From the NCBI RefSeq assembly GCF_008974265.1, contig NZ_BKZW01000003.1:655275-719274 (forward strand): DNA of 64,000 nt, given 5' to 3'. This document shows, in pieces, positions 34,935-45,888 of the stretch. Position 1 is the first letter of the stretch; each line of letters opens with the position of its first letter. The position numbers and the translations under genes are program-made. Source of the stretch: Dictyobacter vulcani. Lineage in GTDB: Bacteria; Chloroflexota; Ktedonobacteria; Ktedonobacterales; Ktedonobacteraceae. The notes beneath the pieces were generated by a model. It did no database searches. It was not told the origin of the DNA and saw nothing but the letters and a program-made list of their open reading frames with translations.

Positions 34935-37900
34935 ATGACGCGCACGACGCCAGAGATACAACAGGGATTACTCATTACACATGATAGTTTACAAGCCATA
35001 AAGGTTGATACGCCAGCATGGTTTACCTGGTTAACCGAACATAGCGTTTTCCGTTTTACCTCCTCGTCTGGTAAATTTACCGCTCGCAAGGAGCAGCGAT
35101 TTGCAGGCTGGTACTGGTATGCGTATCGTCGCCAGCAGGGTTTGCTGAGGACCGCCTATCTGGGTAAAAGCGAGGAAATATCGTTGGCTCGCCTGACCGA
35201 AATTGCTGGTTTGCTGCATACAATACATCCTCAGAATCCACCGATTACTGGAACGCCTGCGCAACAATTTCTACTCACCACAAAGATAACCCCGCCAACA
35301 CTCTCATCCGCACTTATTGCCCGACCACGCTTAATCGACAGCTTGAGAAAGCATGCCGCCAGCAAACTATTTCTGATTACAGGTCCAGCAGGCTCAGGCA
35401 AGACCACTCTCGTCAGTGCATGGCTGCAAGATCTTTCTATTCCTATAGCCTGGGTTTCGTTAGATAAAGATGAAAACGAGCTAACCCATTTCTGGCACTA
35501 TGTATTGGCCGCCATGCAAAAGATTTATCCAGTGCTGGCGGGGCAACTTTTGTGCTTGCTACCGACATTACAAAGCGGGAACATGGAATCCTTTTTGATT
35601 CCGTTAGTGAATGCTCTGGGGACATTGCCTGAGGATGTGATGCTGGTGCTGGACGATTACCATACGTTGACCAATCAGCAAGTACACGAGAGTGTGTCTT
35701 TTCTACTGGAACATGCATCAGATAGACTGCATATAGTCATTGTGAGTCGCTCCTTGCCGCCAGTACCGCTAGCCCGTTTGCGTGCTCGGAGGCAATTGAT
35801 GGAGCTAGGTTTTAATGAGCTACGTTTTAGTGGTGAGGAAGCTGAATCTTTCATACAGAGTTTAACTGAGCGTCGGATTACATCAGAGGAGCTTGCGCAA
35901 TTATTGGAACAAACAGAAGGTTGGGTAACTGGCCTCTATTTGACAATATTAGCCTGGAATAGAGGTGGGTCGATAAATGCTACCTATCCGTCTGTTGTTG
36001 ATGGGGATCAGCAAGCTATTTTTGAGTATCTTGCTAGCGAGGTACTGGCCCGTGAGTCTGCTCAGGTACGTGATTTTCTGCTGCATACCTCGATTCTGAA
36101 ACATTTGCAGGCCGTGTTATGCAACGCTGTCACACTGCAAACGGGTAGCCAGGATATTTTGCACCACCTGGAGCGAGCGAATCTTTTTCTAACGCGACTT
36201 GATAACCCCCAGAACTGGTTTCGCTATCATCACCTCTTTGCTGAATTCTTGCGGACACAATTGGAACAGGTCTATCCTGAACAGGCGAAGATTTTACATA
36301 GCCGGGCTGCGATGTGGTATGCGCAGAACAATCAACCAGCAGAAGCTATCGCGCATGCAGTGCAGGCAGGCGATTTTGTGCAGGCAGCCAACTTTATTGA
36401 GGAGCAGGGACGTAGTCTGCTGATGCAGCAAGAAATTTTGATTCTGTCTGACTGGCTGTGTGCTTTGCCGTCAGAAATTGTATGTAGTCGTCCACGTCTC
36501 TGTATCTTTATGTCCTGGGTATCACTGCATACCGCTTATCCTGCATCAATTGAACACTATCTATGCTCTGCCGAACATAGTCTGCAAGGTAACGATATTG
36601 ATCTTGGTGAAGCGAGAGAGCTACATGGAGAGATAGCAGCCATTCGGGCGCGCATATCTATCTATCAGAGCGAGATTCAGCAGAGTGTTGAATATTCACA
36701 GCAAGCCCTGGATTGCCTTGGCGAGCGCGATCACTATATGCGTGGCGAGGTAGCTCTTAGTATGGGTACGACGAGTATGCTCCTGGGAGAGATGTGGGTT
36801 GCGCAAGAGAGTTTCCGCGTAGCGATTAATCTGAGTTGGGATTGTGGAAATCTACGGGCTGCCTTACTGGCAGTGCGTTCTCTGGCAAATCTTTATGTAA
36901 GCCAGGGTCGGCTGTATTATGCACACAGACTCTATCAAGAGAGCCTTGAGCGGATTCGCCAGATAGGGCAGGAACATATACCGCCGCTAGGATTTGTGCA
37001 TGTAGGTCTGGCAGAGATATATTATGAATGGGACGAGTTGGACGCTGCGGAGCGTCATGCACGGCAAGGGATTGCATTGGGCCAGTAGGGAGGTGATGTA
37101 AAGATCTGGTTGCTTGGGTATATTGGATTAATTTATATCATGCATGCCCGTGGCGAGTCTGAGGATGTATGGTCGCTGTTTAATGAGGCAGAAAATCTGG
37201 TGAGACAGGCCAGTTTCACACGGGGACACGATTTCCTGAGGGAAGTGCGGGCGCACCTGAATGCTATTGAGGGTAATTTTAATCCCTTGTTATGCTGGGC
37301 TCAAGAAAGCAACCTGAATCCTGCAGACGAGCCAGAAACTGTAGATAAGGATGAATATTATTTGTTGGCTCAGGCCTTAATAGTGCGCAACGAGTTTGAT
37401 TCTGCTCTTCATCTTCTGGATCGCCTGTTAGCACAAGCCAGGCATGAGCAACGCTATGGTGATGTTATCCGTTTTCTTCTGAGCATGGCCCGTATTTATG
37501 AGTTGCAAGGAAAGCACGAAAGCTCTTTAAAGACGCTAGAGGAAGCCCTGATCCTGGCTGAGCCCCAGAACTACCTGCGCACTTTTAGTGACGAGGGAAT
37601 GCCAGTAGCGGTCCTGCTCAAGAAATTGCGTCGGACCTATCAACAAAGGATGCTCCCAACGCCACCCAATATAGCTGGCTATCTTAATCGTCTGCTCAAA
37701 TCCTGCAAGCATGAGGTTGCTAATCAGGATACCCCACAGGTTGTTACGCAGCAATTAAGTAAGCGCGAACTGGAGGTCTTGCGGCTCCTGGCTGCAGGTT
37801 CTTCCAATCAGGAAATGGCTGAGAAAATGATTATTGGTTTGAACACAGTCAAAACGCATCTGAGCAATATCTATGGTAAATTGGGGGTGCGCAACCGTAT

Positions 37901-37940
37901 TCAAGCAGTCACGCATGCCCGTGAGTTGCATATACTATAA
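34935..37940 (+). pseudogene. LuxR/MalT-type (LAL) ATP-dependent regulator with an in-frame TAG
   Basis: One reading frame of 1001 codons interrupted only by TAG at 37086-37088 (codon 718). The N-terminal 95 residues are a small domain (WYWYAYRRQQGLLRTAYLGK). The MalT-like NTPase follows, with Walker A GPAGSGKT (150-157) and Walker B DVMLVLDDYHTL, then TPR-like helices (about 430-900). The C-terminal LuxR helix-turn-helix is LSKRELEVLRLLAAGSSNQE, then GLNTVKTHLSNIYGKLGVRN. Such proteins bind an inducer and ATP and activate promoters. The TAG separates the sensor from the DNA-binding part, so the protein is dead unless the codon is read through or miscalled. A TPR gene follows. Confidence 0.88.
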
Positions 37941-38062
37941 ACAATATTTTATGTAACCTGGCAATCACGCTTTCAGGTGATGCATTCAGTCTCCTCTGGC
38001 TTTACACTGCTAAAGTGTGCTCAAGGTGAGCATATATGTAAATAAAGAGGTATTGAGAAGCT

Positions 38063-39016
38063 ATGTTTTTAACTGATGAAGCGATTACTGAGCGTTATGC
38101 GACCGTGTTGCGGAGTTTGAGCGAGATCGCGGAGGCATATTATTTCCAGGGGAGTATTGATGAGGCAAGGAAGATCTGGCAATGTGCGCAAACACTGCTG
38201 ATAGACCAGGAAGTACAGTCTGAGCAGCGCGTGAAATTCCTGTTGCGTTATGGACAGTTTTTGATCCAGTATTACTTCCTCACTAATCATGATGAAGACC
38301 TGATGCATTCCGTGGTCCAGCAGGCGCAGCAAGGAGCACAAAATCTGCAGGACGAGGAGGCGCTTGCCATGGCATACTATCTGACCGGCCAGACGCTCTA
38401 TTATCATAACTTGCTTGGGGCAGAAAGTGACTATAGCAGGGCACGAGATTACTTCGAGCAGGCATCCGCCCTGGGTAAGAAGATTGGAGATTTTTATCAT
38501 CTGTCTGAATTCCTCTTCTATGCCGGCCTTACCTATGATCGGGAGAAGCCTTTGGAAGAGGCTAAAAACTACTATCAGCAAGCATTAGCACTTGCTGAGC
38601 AGTATGGAAATAAATGGGCTACATCTGAAGCTATGCGCCATCTGACGGATCATACCGAAGGTGAGCAGCGTTTATACTATGCTTTACATTCATTGAAAAT
38701 ACGCGAAGAGATGTGTTTTAAGCGGGGGCTTCCTCCTGCGCTGTTGCTGGTGAGCGATATTTATATTGAGCAAGGTGATTTGATCCGCGGGCTGGAATAT
38801 TGTCAGCGTGCTGAGCAACTGGCTGGCGAGATGGGTTTGCAAACCTATCTTCTACATGCACTGATTACACATGGCGATATCGCATCCAGGCAAGGACAAA
38901 TTGTCGAAGCCCGTGAACATTTTGCTCGCGCTGCTGAACTGGCGCAAGAACTGAAGATGGCTTATCTGCTTACTATTGTGAACGAGAAGTTAGCGCAACT
39001 GGCAAACGAGCAATAA
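38063..39016 (+). CDS. TPR-repeat protein
   Basis: A 317-residue, wholly alpha-helical cytoplasmic protein with several tetratricopeptide repeats (AEAYYFQGSIDEARKIWQCA; SDIYIEQGDLIRGLEYCQRA; GDIASRQGQIVEAREHFARA). It has no DNA-binding or catalytic domain. GAGG lies about 13 bases before the ATG. It follows the LuxR/MalT-type gene in the same direction and resembles the TPR section of that regulator, so it may be a partner or a relic of a duplication; neither is shown. Confidence 0.82.
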   Translation: MFLTDEAITERYATVLRSLSEIAEAYYFQGSIDEARKIWQCAQTLLIDQEVQSEQRVKFLLRYGQFLIQYYFLTNHDEDLMHSVVQQAQQGAQNLQDEEALAMAYYLTGQTLYYHNLLGAESDYSRARDYFEQASALGKKIGDFYHLSEFLFYAGLTYDREKPLEEAKNYYQQALALAEQYGNKWATSEAMRHLTDHTEGEQRLYYALHSLKIREEMCFKRGLPPALLLVSDIYIEQGDLIRGLEYCQRAEQLAGEMGLQTYLLHALITHGDIASRQGQIVEAREHFARAAELAQELKMAYLLTIVNEKLAQLANEQ

Positions 39017-39046
39017 GGTTAGACGGATTCGGCTTGTCCAGCAAGA

Positions 39047-39069
39047 GACCAGGGCACACAGCCCTGGTC
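39047..39069. terminator. Terminator hairpin between convergent genes
   Basis: GACCAGGGC and GCCCTGGTC pair around ACACA and are followed by TGAGGTTTTG. It separates the TPR gene from the dehydrogenase gene. Confidence 0.7.
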
Positions 39070-39100
39070 TGAGGTTTTGAATGATAGTGGATGTGCTTGT

Positions 39101-40065
39101 TTAGTTTCTGGTGAGTGTCTGTGGATTGACGATATTGAGTGGATTTCCTGCTGTGAACGCGACGAGGTTATCAAAGGCGGCATCGAAATAGACTTCATAG
39201 CAATCTTTCTCGACATAGCCCAAGTGGGGCGTGCACACCACATTATCCATCTGTAGCAATGGAGATGCAGTTAGAGGTTCGACTTCATAGACATCGACTG
39301 CGGCATTGCCAGGCCGACCAGCACGAAGCGCTTCTTCCAGCGCACCAGGTTCGATCAATGCTGCTCGGCTGGTATTTACGAACAGGGCTGTAGGCTTCAT
39401 GCGTGCCAGATCGCTGGCTTTGACGATGCCTCGTGTCTCAGGCACCATTTTGACATGCAGGCTTAACACATCGGCCTGAGAAAATAGATCTTCCTGACTG
39501 GAAGCGACGGCGAAGCCATCGGCCTGAGCGCGGGACAGGGAACCCTCACGTCCCCATATCAGTACCTGCATGCCGAAGGCTCGACCATAGTTGGCCACCA
39601 GTTTACCAATATTGCCATAGCCAAACACACCCAGCACGCGACCATGTAAGCCAAGTCCCAGGGTCTTTTGCCATTGTCCCGCTTTCAATCTGGCGACTTC
39701 CTGCGGAATATGGCGCAAAGCGGCCAGGACCAGACCCAGGTGAGTTCGGCCGTAGCATAAGGTGAGCCACCGCCAACCGCGACTGGAATACCATGGCGTG
39801 TACAGGCATCGACATCAATATGCGGGATGCCTCGGCCAGTCTGACTGATAAAATTTAGTTTTGGTAGTCGAGCGAGCAGATCTTCAGTGATCGCCGTACG
39901 TTCTCGGATCAGCACCAGGGCCTCTGCATCCTGAAAACGTGCCGCCAGTGTTTCCACATCCTCTACACTATCCTGATAGACAGTCACTTCATGTCCAGCC
40001 AGTTTACTAAAGCAATCAAGATTTCGTACAGCATCCTGGTAATCGTCAGGAATTACAATTCTCAT
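39101..40065 (-). pseudogene. D-2-hydroxyacid dehydrogenase, one frameshift
   Basis: Joined frames give about 322 residues, the full length for the NAD-dependent D-2-hydroxyacid (phosphoglycerate/lactate type) dehydrogenase family. RIVIPDDYQDAVRNLDCF opens the catalytic domain; GVFGYGNIGKLVANYGRAFG is the NAD Rossmann motif; NTSRAALIEPGALEEALRAG and the catalytic His in CTPHLGYVEKD follow. The frame breaks at 39735-39737 (CCC on + strand), where one more C restores ATAELTWGLVLAALRHIPQE. The substrate is unknown. An undercall is plausible. Confidence 0.88.
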
Positions 40066-40213
40066 TTCTTCATTCTCATTTCAATGGTGTGTATGACATT
40101 TTAGATGCCACATAACGTGGTGCCTCTGTATTATATAGCAGATTGGATAGGGTGAGCCTGCTCGGACGGGAACTGGTGGCAGCCGCGAGGACTACCGGTA
40201 TGGAGTGGAGGGA

Positions 40214-42631
40214 CTAATCCTGTGTCCAGCCAGCGATGCTCAGGCTGGCAGTTTGGGACTGGGCAAAAGGTGTCAGACCATTGCCATTGGTCGGGCCAAA
40301 CGCTAGTTGATCCATACCCACGGCCTGTGTTGAGCCCAGCCGTAGTGCATAATAAGGACAGTCATACTGACTACTACAGAAGATATCCAGATTAGATTGT
40401 TGTGAGAAGAAAAAGGTTGAACCATCATTTTTGCGAATGCTGGTTAAATGGTGATCTTGATCAAGAAGATATAGTCCATTGTCCGGGCTTTCCCGGGCTG
40501 CATTGATATTTCTTACCAGTGTTAAATATGCGCCGTTTCCGATTGCGTTAATAGCTACAATTGCCTGATCCTGAGATGTATAGAGCGTGGTATTGGTATT
40601 GAGGTCTGTGATGGTGCTAGGGCCGCTATTGGAACATCCACCGCTGCAACTACCGTTGCCCATGCCAATACAATGGCTCATAATCAGGTCCTGCATACTG
40701 GTAGTAGCATTTTGTGAGTAGCTATCGCAGCTTGAGCCACGATGAATGAGTTTTGATTGTGCAGGTTTTCCATTGGTTGCAAGCGTATAGAGATAGACAC
40801 TGTTATCTGTCCCCTTAAGATAGACGCTTGTGCTACTTGACCAGCCAATAGGAATAACCTGGTTAATGTTCTGCATCGCTAGCTTTTCCTGGATCAGTGT
40901 GCCATGCTGAATGTCCAGTTGATATGCCTGGGATGGAAGTGGAGGCTGGGGTATAGCATTCGACCAGGTGTCAAAGAAAACGTGACCCGTCTCAACTTCA
41001 TCAAAATGAGACCAGGAAAGCTGGTTTATCTGGACTGGATCAGAGGTGCAGTACAGAGTCTGAAGTCCCTGGCCATCGATGCGCAACATCTGTAGCTTTG
41101 CAGGCTGGCCACTGACAGAGGTTGAGAAAAGGATCCATTGCTTATCCGGAGACAATACCGCTTGATCGATTGAAAACTTATCGGATTGTAGCAAGGTCAC
41201 CTTATTGCTATTGGTCGCTGAATAGCGGACCAGTGCCCCTGAATACTTCTGATTGATCGCATCATAGAAATGCGAATAATAGATCAACTGCGGATCGTTA
41301 CCCCGTTTAGAAAGGTTTAGAAGAGTCGGCTTGCGTACCTGTCCAGTGGATGGACAACTGGTCTCATAGGTTGGCAGTGTCGCCGCGACAATTGAATCTT
41401 TAGCAGTTGCAGTTGCTTTAGAGGTTGTTCTTGTCGTCTTTACAGGTGTTGATGTGCTTTTGATTATAGCGGCCGGGCCTGACTGCATTCTAAGATACCA
41501 GGTGCCCAGCGAAGCGAATACGACCAGTACAAGGCACAGCGCTATCAGCAGCGTCCATAAACGCCGCGGCCGGCTCCTCTCTGTCTGTGCTGGAAGTGAG
41601 GGTGTTGGATTGTGTTTCGCGGCTCCAGCAAGCTCGTTGCCTGTTACCGTATCGGGACGATACACCGTACGATACTCGTCAGAAGACTGCATGTGGGTTG
41701 TCATCAGCGGTGTGGTCGGCTCCTCTTCGGATGGTTTCAGCAGTGGAGTAGACGTTGTGTGAGGCGTTTGATTTTCCCATGCCATATCTGTCAGTGCAGC
41801 AATAAAAGCATCGGGAGTAGGATAGCGCTCGGCCTCATTTTTTTTCAGTGCTCGTGACACCACCCGATCAAGTTCAAGTGGAATTGAGGGATTGAGCGAT
41901 CTCAGTGGATGTGGTTGTTCATAGAGATGCTTGCTTAATAGTAGGATCGTGTTCTTTGCTGAGAAGGGTGGGGTCCCGGTAAGCATTTCATAGAGTACAG
42001 CACCAACACTATAAATATCGCTTGCTCGACTGGCCCTTCCCTGAATCTGCTCAGGTGCCATGTATTGAGGGGTGCCCATAATGCTAACGTCGCCAGTCCG
42101 TGTGATCTCAGCAGAGACAAGTGCGTCGGTGGTTGCCTCATCACGGATAAATTTAACGAGCCCAAAATCACCCAGGACAGGGGTGTTATCGTCCTTAAAA
42201 AGGATATTACCGGGTTTGATATCGCGGTGAATATAATTGTGTTGATGTGCATATTGTAGTGCATGTAATATTGGAATAATTATCTTAAGTGCATCTGCGA
42301 TCGGCAACATTTTCTGTTTTTGTAAATGCTCATGTAAAGATCCGTGTGTCAGGTAGGGCATGACAAAGTAAGCGATGCCATCCTGTTCACCATAGTCATA
42401 GATCGCTAGAATATTTGGATGATCAAGGCGAGCCACCACCTTTGCCTCACGGGCGAAGCGGCGCATAAAGGTCTCGTTGTCATGTGAGCGTGGGCTGAAC
42501 ACTTTAATAGCAACTTCCCGCTGCAAATGAGTATCTGTAGCCAGAAACACAGTTGCCATACCGCCCTGACCAATAGATCTCAGAATGCTGTAATTTCCCA
42601 GCGACTGACCGATCAATTCTTCTGGCGGCAT
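40214..42631 (-). CDS. Transmembrane Ser/Thr protein kinase (PknB-like)
   Basis: An 805-residue kinase. The cytoplasmic catalytic domain (about 12-280) has the glycine loop GQGGMATV (21-28), K43 in VAIKVF, the HRDIKPGN loop (D137) and DFG (D155) and MAPEQ. A Ser/Thr/Pro-rich juxtamembrane stretch follows, then one membrane helix at about 359-381 (LWTLLIALCLVLVVFASLGTW). The outer 420 residues are beta-rich repeats resembling a propeller of TolB/WD type (LSPDKQWILFSTSVSGQPAK), probably a sensor. The start has AAGGAGA 8 bases upstream. It is monocistronic. Confidence 0.92.
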   Translation of the reverse strand: MPPEELIGQSLGNYSILRSIGQGGMATVFLATDTHLQREVAIKVFSPRSHDNETFMRRFAREAKVVARLDHPNILAIYDYGEQDGIAYFVMPYLTHGSLHEHLQKQKMLPIADALKIIIPILHALQYAHQHNYIHRDIKPGNILFKDDNTPVLGDFGLVKFIRDEATTDALVSAEITRTGDVSIMGTPQYMAPEQIQGRASRASDIYSVGAVLYEMLTGTPPFSAKNTILLLSKHLYEQPHPLRSLNPSIPLELDRVVSRALKKNEAERYPTPDAFIAALTDMAWENQTPHTTSTPLLKPSEEEPTTPLMTTHMQSSDEYRTVYRPDTVTGNELAGAAKHNPTPSLPAQTERSRPRRLWTLLIALCLVLVVFASLGTWYLRMQSGPAAIIKSTSTPVKTTRTTSKATATAKDSIVAATLPTYETSCPSTGQVRKPTLLNLSKRGNDPQLIYYSHFYDAINQKYSGALVRYSATNSNKVTLLQSDKFSIDQAVLSPDKQWILFSTSVSGQPAKLQMLRIDGQGLQTLYCTSDPVQINQLSWSHFDEVETGHVFFDTWSNAIPQPPLPSQAYQLDIQHGTLIQEKLAMQNINQVIPIGWSSSTSVYLKGTDNSVYLYTLATNGKPAQSKLIHRGSSCDSYSQNATTSMQDLIMSHCIGMGNGSCSGGCSNSGPSTITDLNTNTTLYTSQDQAIVAINAIGNGAYLTLVRNINAARESPDNGLYLLDQDHHLTSIRKNDGSTFFFSQQSNLDIFCSSQYDCPYYALRLGSTQAVGMDQLAFGPTNGNGLTPFAQSQTASLSIAGWTQD

Positions 42632-42969
42632 ACCTGCGTCTCCTTCGCGTTCATTTTATCGTCATGACAAAAGCTATAAAATTGTATAGGTGTAGAATAA
42701 CGTATAGAAATAGAGGCTATATAAGGGTAAGGTTATGTTTTACTCACTATTATAAGCTTGCTTGTATATCTTGTAAAGGATGATACACCAATTTATAGGA
42801 AAGCATATATGTATTACGCTGAGAATAAGACAACTTCTCTCAGAGAGGCTCAAATAATCTTCAAGGAAAAATACAGCAATATCGCGTTTGTGTGACTACC
42901 CTGACATTTCTGATCGTATTATGTAGAGGTGGGTATTAAATTGGATAGTTTTTTGAATGGAGTGTTGGG
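42632..42969. other. Intergenic region, no gene seen
   Basis: About 340 bp between divergent kinase and AraC genes, AT-rich at 42660-42780. Both promoters must lie here; I see no repeat or RNA gene. Confidence 0.5.
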
Positions 42970-43785
42970 ATGCGTGCTGGCGAGCAGGCGAAGTTCTGGC
43001 GTGATCCTGCGGTGCAGGGTTTGGAGTTGTTGCGGGCGCGATATGTCACGCATACTTTTGTGCCGCATATGCATGAAGGTTATGCGCTGGGAATCATTGA
43101 GCAGGGAACCGAACAGTTCTGGTATCGTCATGCGAACCATATAGCGCCACAAGGTAGTATCTTTCTGGTGAATCCAGGTGAGATACATACAGGATCGGCT
43201 GCCGAGAAAGAAGGATGGAAGTATCGGGTGCTTTATCCTGATGTTTCCATTTTGCAAGAGGCGGCCCGACAGATCGTGGGCAAGCCATATGATGTTCCAT
43301 TCTTTCCCGAGCCCGTGGTCCATGATCCAGAGCTGGCGCGGCAGATCGCGATTCTGCATCAAAGCTTTGAAGAATCTGCCTCCTCATTAGAGCGCGAGTC
43401 CCGCTTACTGTGGACATTTGCACAATTGATCGTACGCTATGCTGATGATCATCCCCGGCAGAAAGCGCTCCCCAATGATCAGGGACGTGCGCAGCGGATC
43501 AGAGAATATTTAGAGGCGCATTACGCAGAGAATATCTCATTAAAAGAACTGGCGCAACAGTTTTATGTCAGCCCTTTTTATCTGTTGCACTCATTTCGCA
43601 GACAGATAGGCCTACCACCGCACGCCTATCAAGCGCAGATTCGTGTACAGAGAGCCAGAAACCTGCTCCGGTTGGGTGTTCCAATCGCAGAGACTGCCCA
43701 ACAGGTAGGCTTTGCTGATCAGAGTCATCTGACCCGACACTTTAAGCGCATTGTGGGCATATCACCGGGTCGCTATAAAGGTTAG
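42970..43785 (+). CDS. AraC family regulator (with cupin sensor)
   Basis: A 271-residue AraC-type regulator. The N-terminal cupin carries HTFVPHMHEGYALGIIEQGT and GSIFLVNPGEIHTG; the C-terminal double helix-turn-helix has NISLKELAQQFYVSPFYLLH and PIAETAQQVGFADQSHLTRH followed by FKRIVGISPGRYKG. It lies 85 bp upstream of azlC-azlD and is transcribed in the same direction, an arrangement often seen where an AraC regulator controls an AzlCD exporter. The ligand is unknown but amino-acid related by context. Start at 42970 is the likeliest ATG. Confidence 0.9.
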   Translation: MRAGEQAKFWRDPAVQGLELLRARYVTHTFVPHMHEGYALGIIEQGTEQFWYRHANHIAPQGSIFLVNPGEIHTGSAAEKEGWKYRVLYPDVSILQEAARQIVGKPYDVPFFPEPVVHDPELARQIAILHQSFEESASSLERESRLLWTFAQLIVRYADDHPRQKALPNDQGRAQRIREYLEAHYAENISLKELAQQFYVSPFYLLHSFRRQIGLPPHAYQAQIRVQRARNLLRLGVPIAETAQQVGFADQSHLTRHFKRIVGISPGRYKG

Positions 43786-43870
43786 CGGTTCACCTTCTCC
43801 TTTTCAGACAACTCAAAAAAGAGCAATTTCAGACAATATTTATGTGTGTGTATGTGTTTATACTGGAGGT

Positions 43871-44616
43871 ATGAGTACAAGATCTTCAGAATTTTGGAGC
43901 GGCGCACGTGCAGAGCTGCCTATTTTGCTCGGGGCGTGCCGTTTGGCATGATTTATGGAGTTTCAGCGCTGGGAGCTGGAATTCCAGCTGGAATTGCGCA
44001 GGCTATGTCCCTTGTGGTCTTTGCTGGCTCCGCACAATTTATCATTGCTCAACTGGTGGCGGCAGGAACACCGGCACTGGTGGTCGTCCTGACTGCATTT
44101 ATCGTTAATATTCGACATATGCTTTATAGTGCATCGCTGGCCAGGCATGTCCAGAAATTGGGCTGGCGCTGGAAGATCGTGCTGGCATACCTACTTACAG
44201 ATGAGGCTTATGCGGTAACGATGCAGCACTATCAACGGGCAGAGATTGAGTCCGATTATAAGCACTGGTATTTCTTTGGTGCCGGACTGACGCTATGGAC
44301 TGGCTGGCAACTGAGTACAGCAGTGGGAGTGTTCCTGGGTGCGCAGATTCCCGCCAGCTGGTCGTTGGATTTTGCATCGACACTGACCTTTATTGCCCTG
44401 GTGGTGCCAGCCCTCAAAGATCGCGCAAATACTGCCGCCGCTCTGGCAGCGGGCCTTGCCGCCCTGGCTTTTGTAGCATTACCGCTGAAGCTTAGTATTG
44501 TCGCTGCTATCTTCACCGGCATCGCCGTTGGTTTGCTCATGGAAAAGCGCAGTAAAAAATATCATGCTATGAGTGAAGAGGGAGAAGAAGTATGCCACAG
44601 CAAATCATCTGGATAA
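43871..44616 (+). pseudogene. azlC: AzlC family branched-chain amino acid exporter subunit, frameshifted
   Basis: About 248 residues when joined. The start MSTRSSEFWSGARAELPILL at 43871 follows TGGAGGT and leads to the break at 43931-43934 (GGGG, one G short of GGGGG); the next frame gives VPFGMIYGVSALGAGIPAG and FAGSAQFIIAQLVAAG, the family signature, with HMLYSASLARH and later membrane helices. AzlC with AzlD forms an exporter of branched-chain amino acids or their analogues. The 3' end overlaps azlD by 25 bp, indicating translational coupling. The gene is probably intact in the organism. Confidence 0.87.
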
Positions 44617-44924
44617 CGATTATCGTGATTGGATTATTGACATTCGCCACACGCCTTTCCTTTATTGGCTCTACAGGAAAGTTGCGCCTGGCACCATTGC
44701 TGCAGCAAGCATTACGCTTTGTGCCTGTAGCCGCGCTCTCGGCCCTGATTCTACCAGACCTCTTCTTAAAGCAAGGGCAACTGGCACTTGCCCTGAATAA
44801 TGCCCGTTTACTGGCTGGAATTATCGCGATCATCATCGCGTGGCGCACCAAAAATGTCCTGTTGACAGTTGGTACGGGGATGATAAGTTTATGGCTCCTG
44901 CAAGCACTATTCGGATTGCACTAG
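44592..44924 (+). CDS. azlD: AzlD family exporter subunit
   Basis: A 110-residue membrane protein with three or four hydrophobic segments: QIIWITIIVIGLLTFATRLS, LQQALRFVPVAALSALILPD and LLAGIIAIIIAWRTKNVLLT, all typical of AzlD. It overlaps the end of azlC, from which its expression depends, and forms the exporter together with it. GAGGGAGAAGAAGT lies upstream of the ATG. Normal length. Confidence 0.92.
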   Translation: MPQQIIWITIIVIGLLTFATRLSFIGSTGKLRLAPLLQQALRFVPVAALSALILPDLFLKQGQLALALNNARLLAGIIAIIIAWRTKNVLLTVGTGMISLWLLQALFGLH

Positions 44925-45126
44925 CATAGATCGGTGATCTGGTAAAAAGATGATGATAATGTATGCGATGTTGGGTTTGCCACGAATTTTTTGCTGAAAT
45001 GTTATCTCTATTGCTATAAAATAGTAAGGAGCCTATAATACTTATAGGATTACTTGTTTCTAGTAATACATAGCAATTAGTTGTGGTAGACAACGAGCAA
45101 TCCTGCCAGGAAGCAAGGTGACAATA

Positions 45127-45594
45127 ATGGCACTGATACACTTAGAAACTTTCATTCAAGCCCCGGCAGCACGTTGTTTTGATCTTTCCTTAAACGTCGA
45201 TGCCCATAGTCAATCCCTCTCTAAGAGTCATGAACGTCCGGTTGCCGGAGTAACGTCCGGCATGATGAAACTGGGAGATACCGTGACCTGGGAAGCCACC
45301 CATTTTGGTATTCGGCAGCACCTCACCTCAGAGATTACCGTCTATAAGCGTCCCACACGTTTTACAGATGAAATGGTCAAAGGCGCGTTTCACGAAATAA
45401 AACATAGCCATGAATTTGTGCCACAGTCAGAGGGTACATTAATGATTGATGAATTTCGGTTTCGAGCCCCCTTAGGGGTCCTGGGACGTCTGGCCGAAAT
45501 GTTATTCCTGACGCAGTATATGAAGAAACAGTTGTTAATAAGAAATGCATACTTGAAGCAGACTGCAGAAGCTGAAGAAGTGAGAGCCATCTAA
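45127..45594 (+). CDS. SRPBCC family protein (polyketide cyclase-like)
   Basis: A 155-residue START-like protein: ALIHLETFIQAPAARCFDLS at the first strand, GVTSGMMKLGDTVTWEATHF, DEMVKGAFHEIKHSHEFV and the last helix LFLTQYMKKQLLIRNAYLKQ. These form a hydrophobic cavity for lipid-like ligands; the family includes cyclases and cell-division-linked proteins. ATG 45127 is chosen with AAGG upstream; an in-frame GTG at 45118 is an alternative. It is monocistronic. Confidence 0.87.
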   Translation: MALIHLETFIQAPAARCFDLSLNVDAHSQSLSKSHERPVAGVTSGMMKLGDTVTWEATHFGIRQHLTSEITVYKRPTRFTDEMVKGAFHEIKHSHEFVPQSEGTLMIDEFRFRAPLGVLGRLAEMLFLTQYMKKQLLIRNAYLKQTAEAEEVRAI

Positions 45595-45690
45595 GATCAT
45601 TTTGCTGATGTAACGAACACAACGCGGGCCACTCTTCCTATAGCCTGAAGATAGTGGAATATAGCCCGTGTTGACTGGTGATAAAACATT

Positions 45691-45830
45691 TTAGATCTCC
45701 AGGACGATATGACCGTGAACTGAGCCTTGTTCGAGCAGCGTGTGAGTATGCTGAGCCTGCTGAAGGGGGAGGATAAGGCCATTTGGATGGGGCGGTAGCT
45801 CTCCCTTTGTATCTCGCACACTGATCTAAA
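45691..45830 (-). pseudogene. C-terminal fragment of NADP-dependent (zinc-type) alcohol dehydrogenase/quinone oxidoreductase
   Basis: On the minus strand, 45 codons read KGELPPHPNGLILPLQQAQH then THTLLEQGSVHGHIVLEI and TAA. A terminal (A/T)HTLLEQG-VHGKIVLEI is the usual end of zinc-binding dehydrogenase/quinone reductase proteins. An in-frame TAG sits immediately upstream, and the rest of the gene is absent: the SDR-like gene begins its stop 60 bp away. So this is a remnant left by a deletion. Confidence 0.6.
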
Positions 45831-45888
45831 AACGCGCGATATAAACCAGTGTTATCTGGTGGTGACGCGGCTATTGAATTGACAACGT

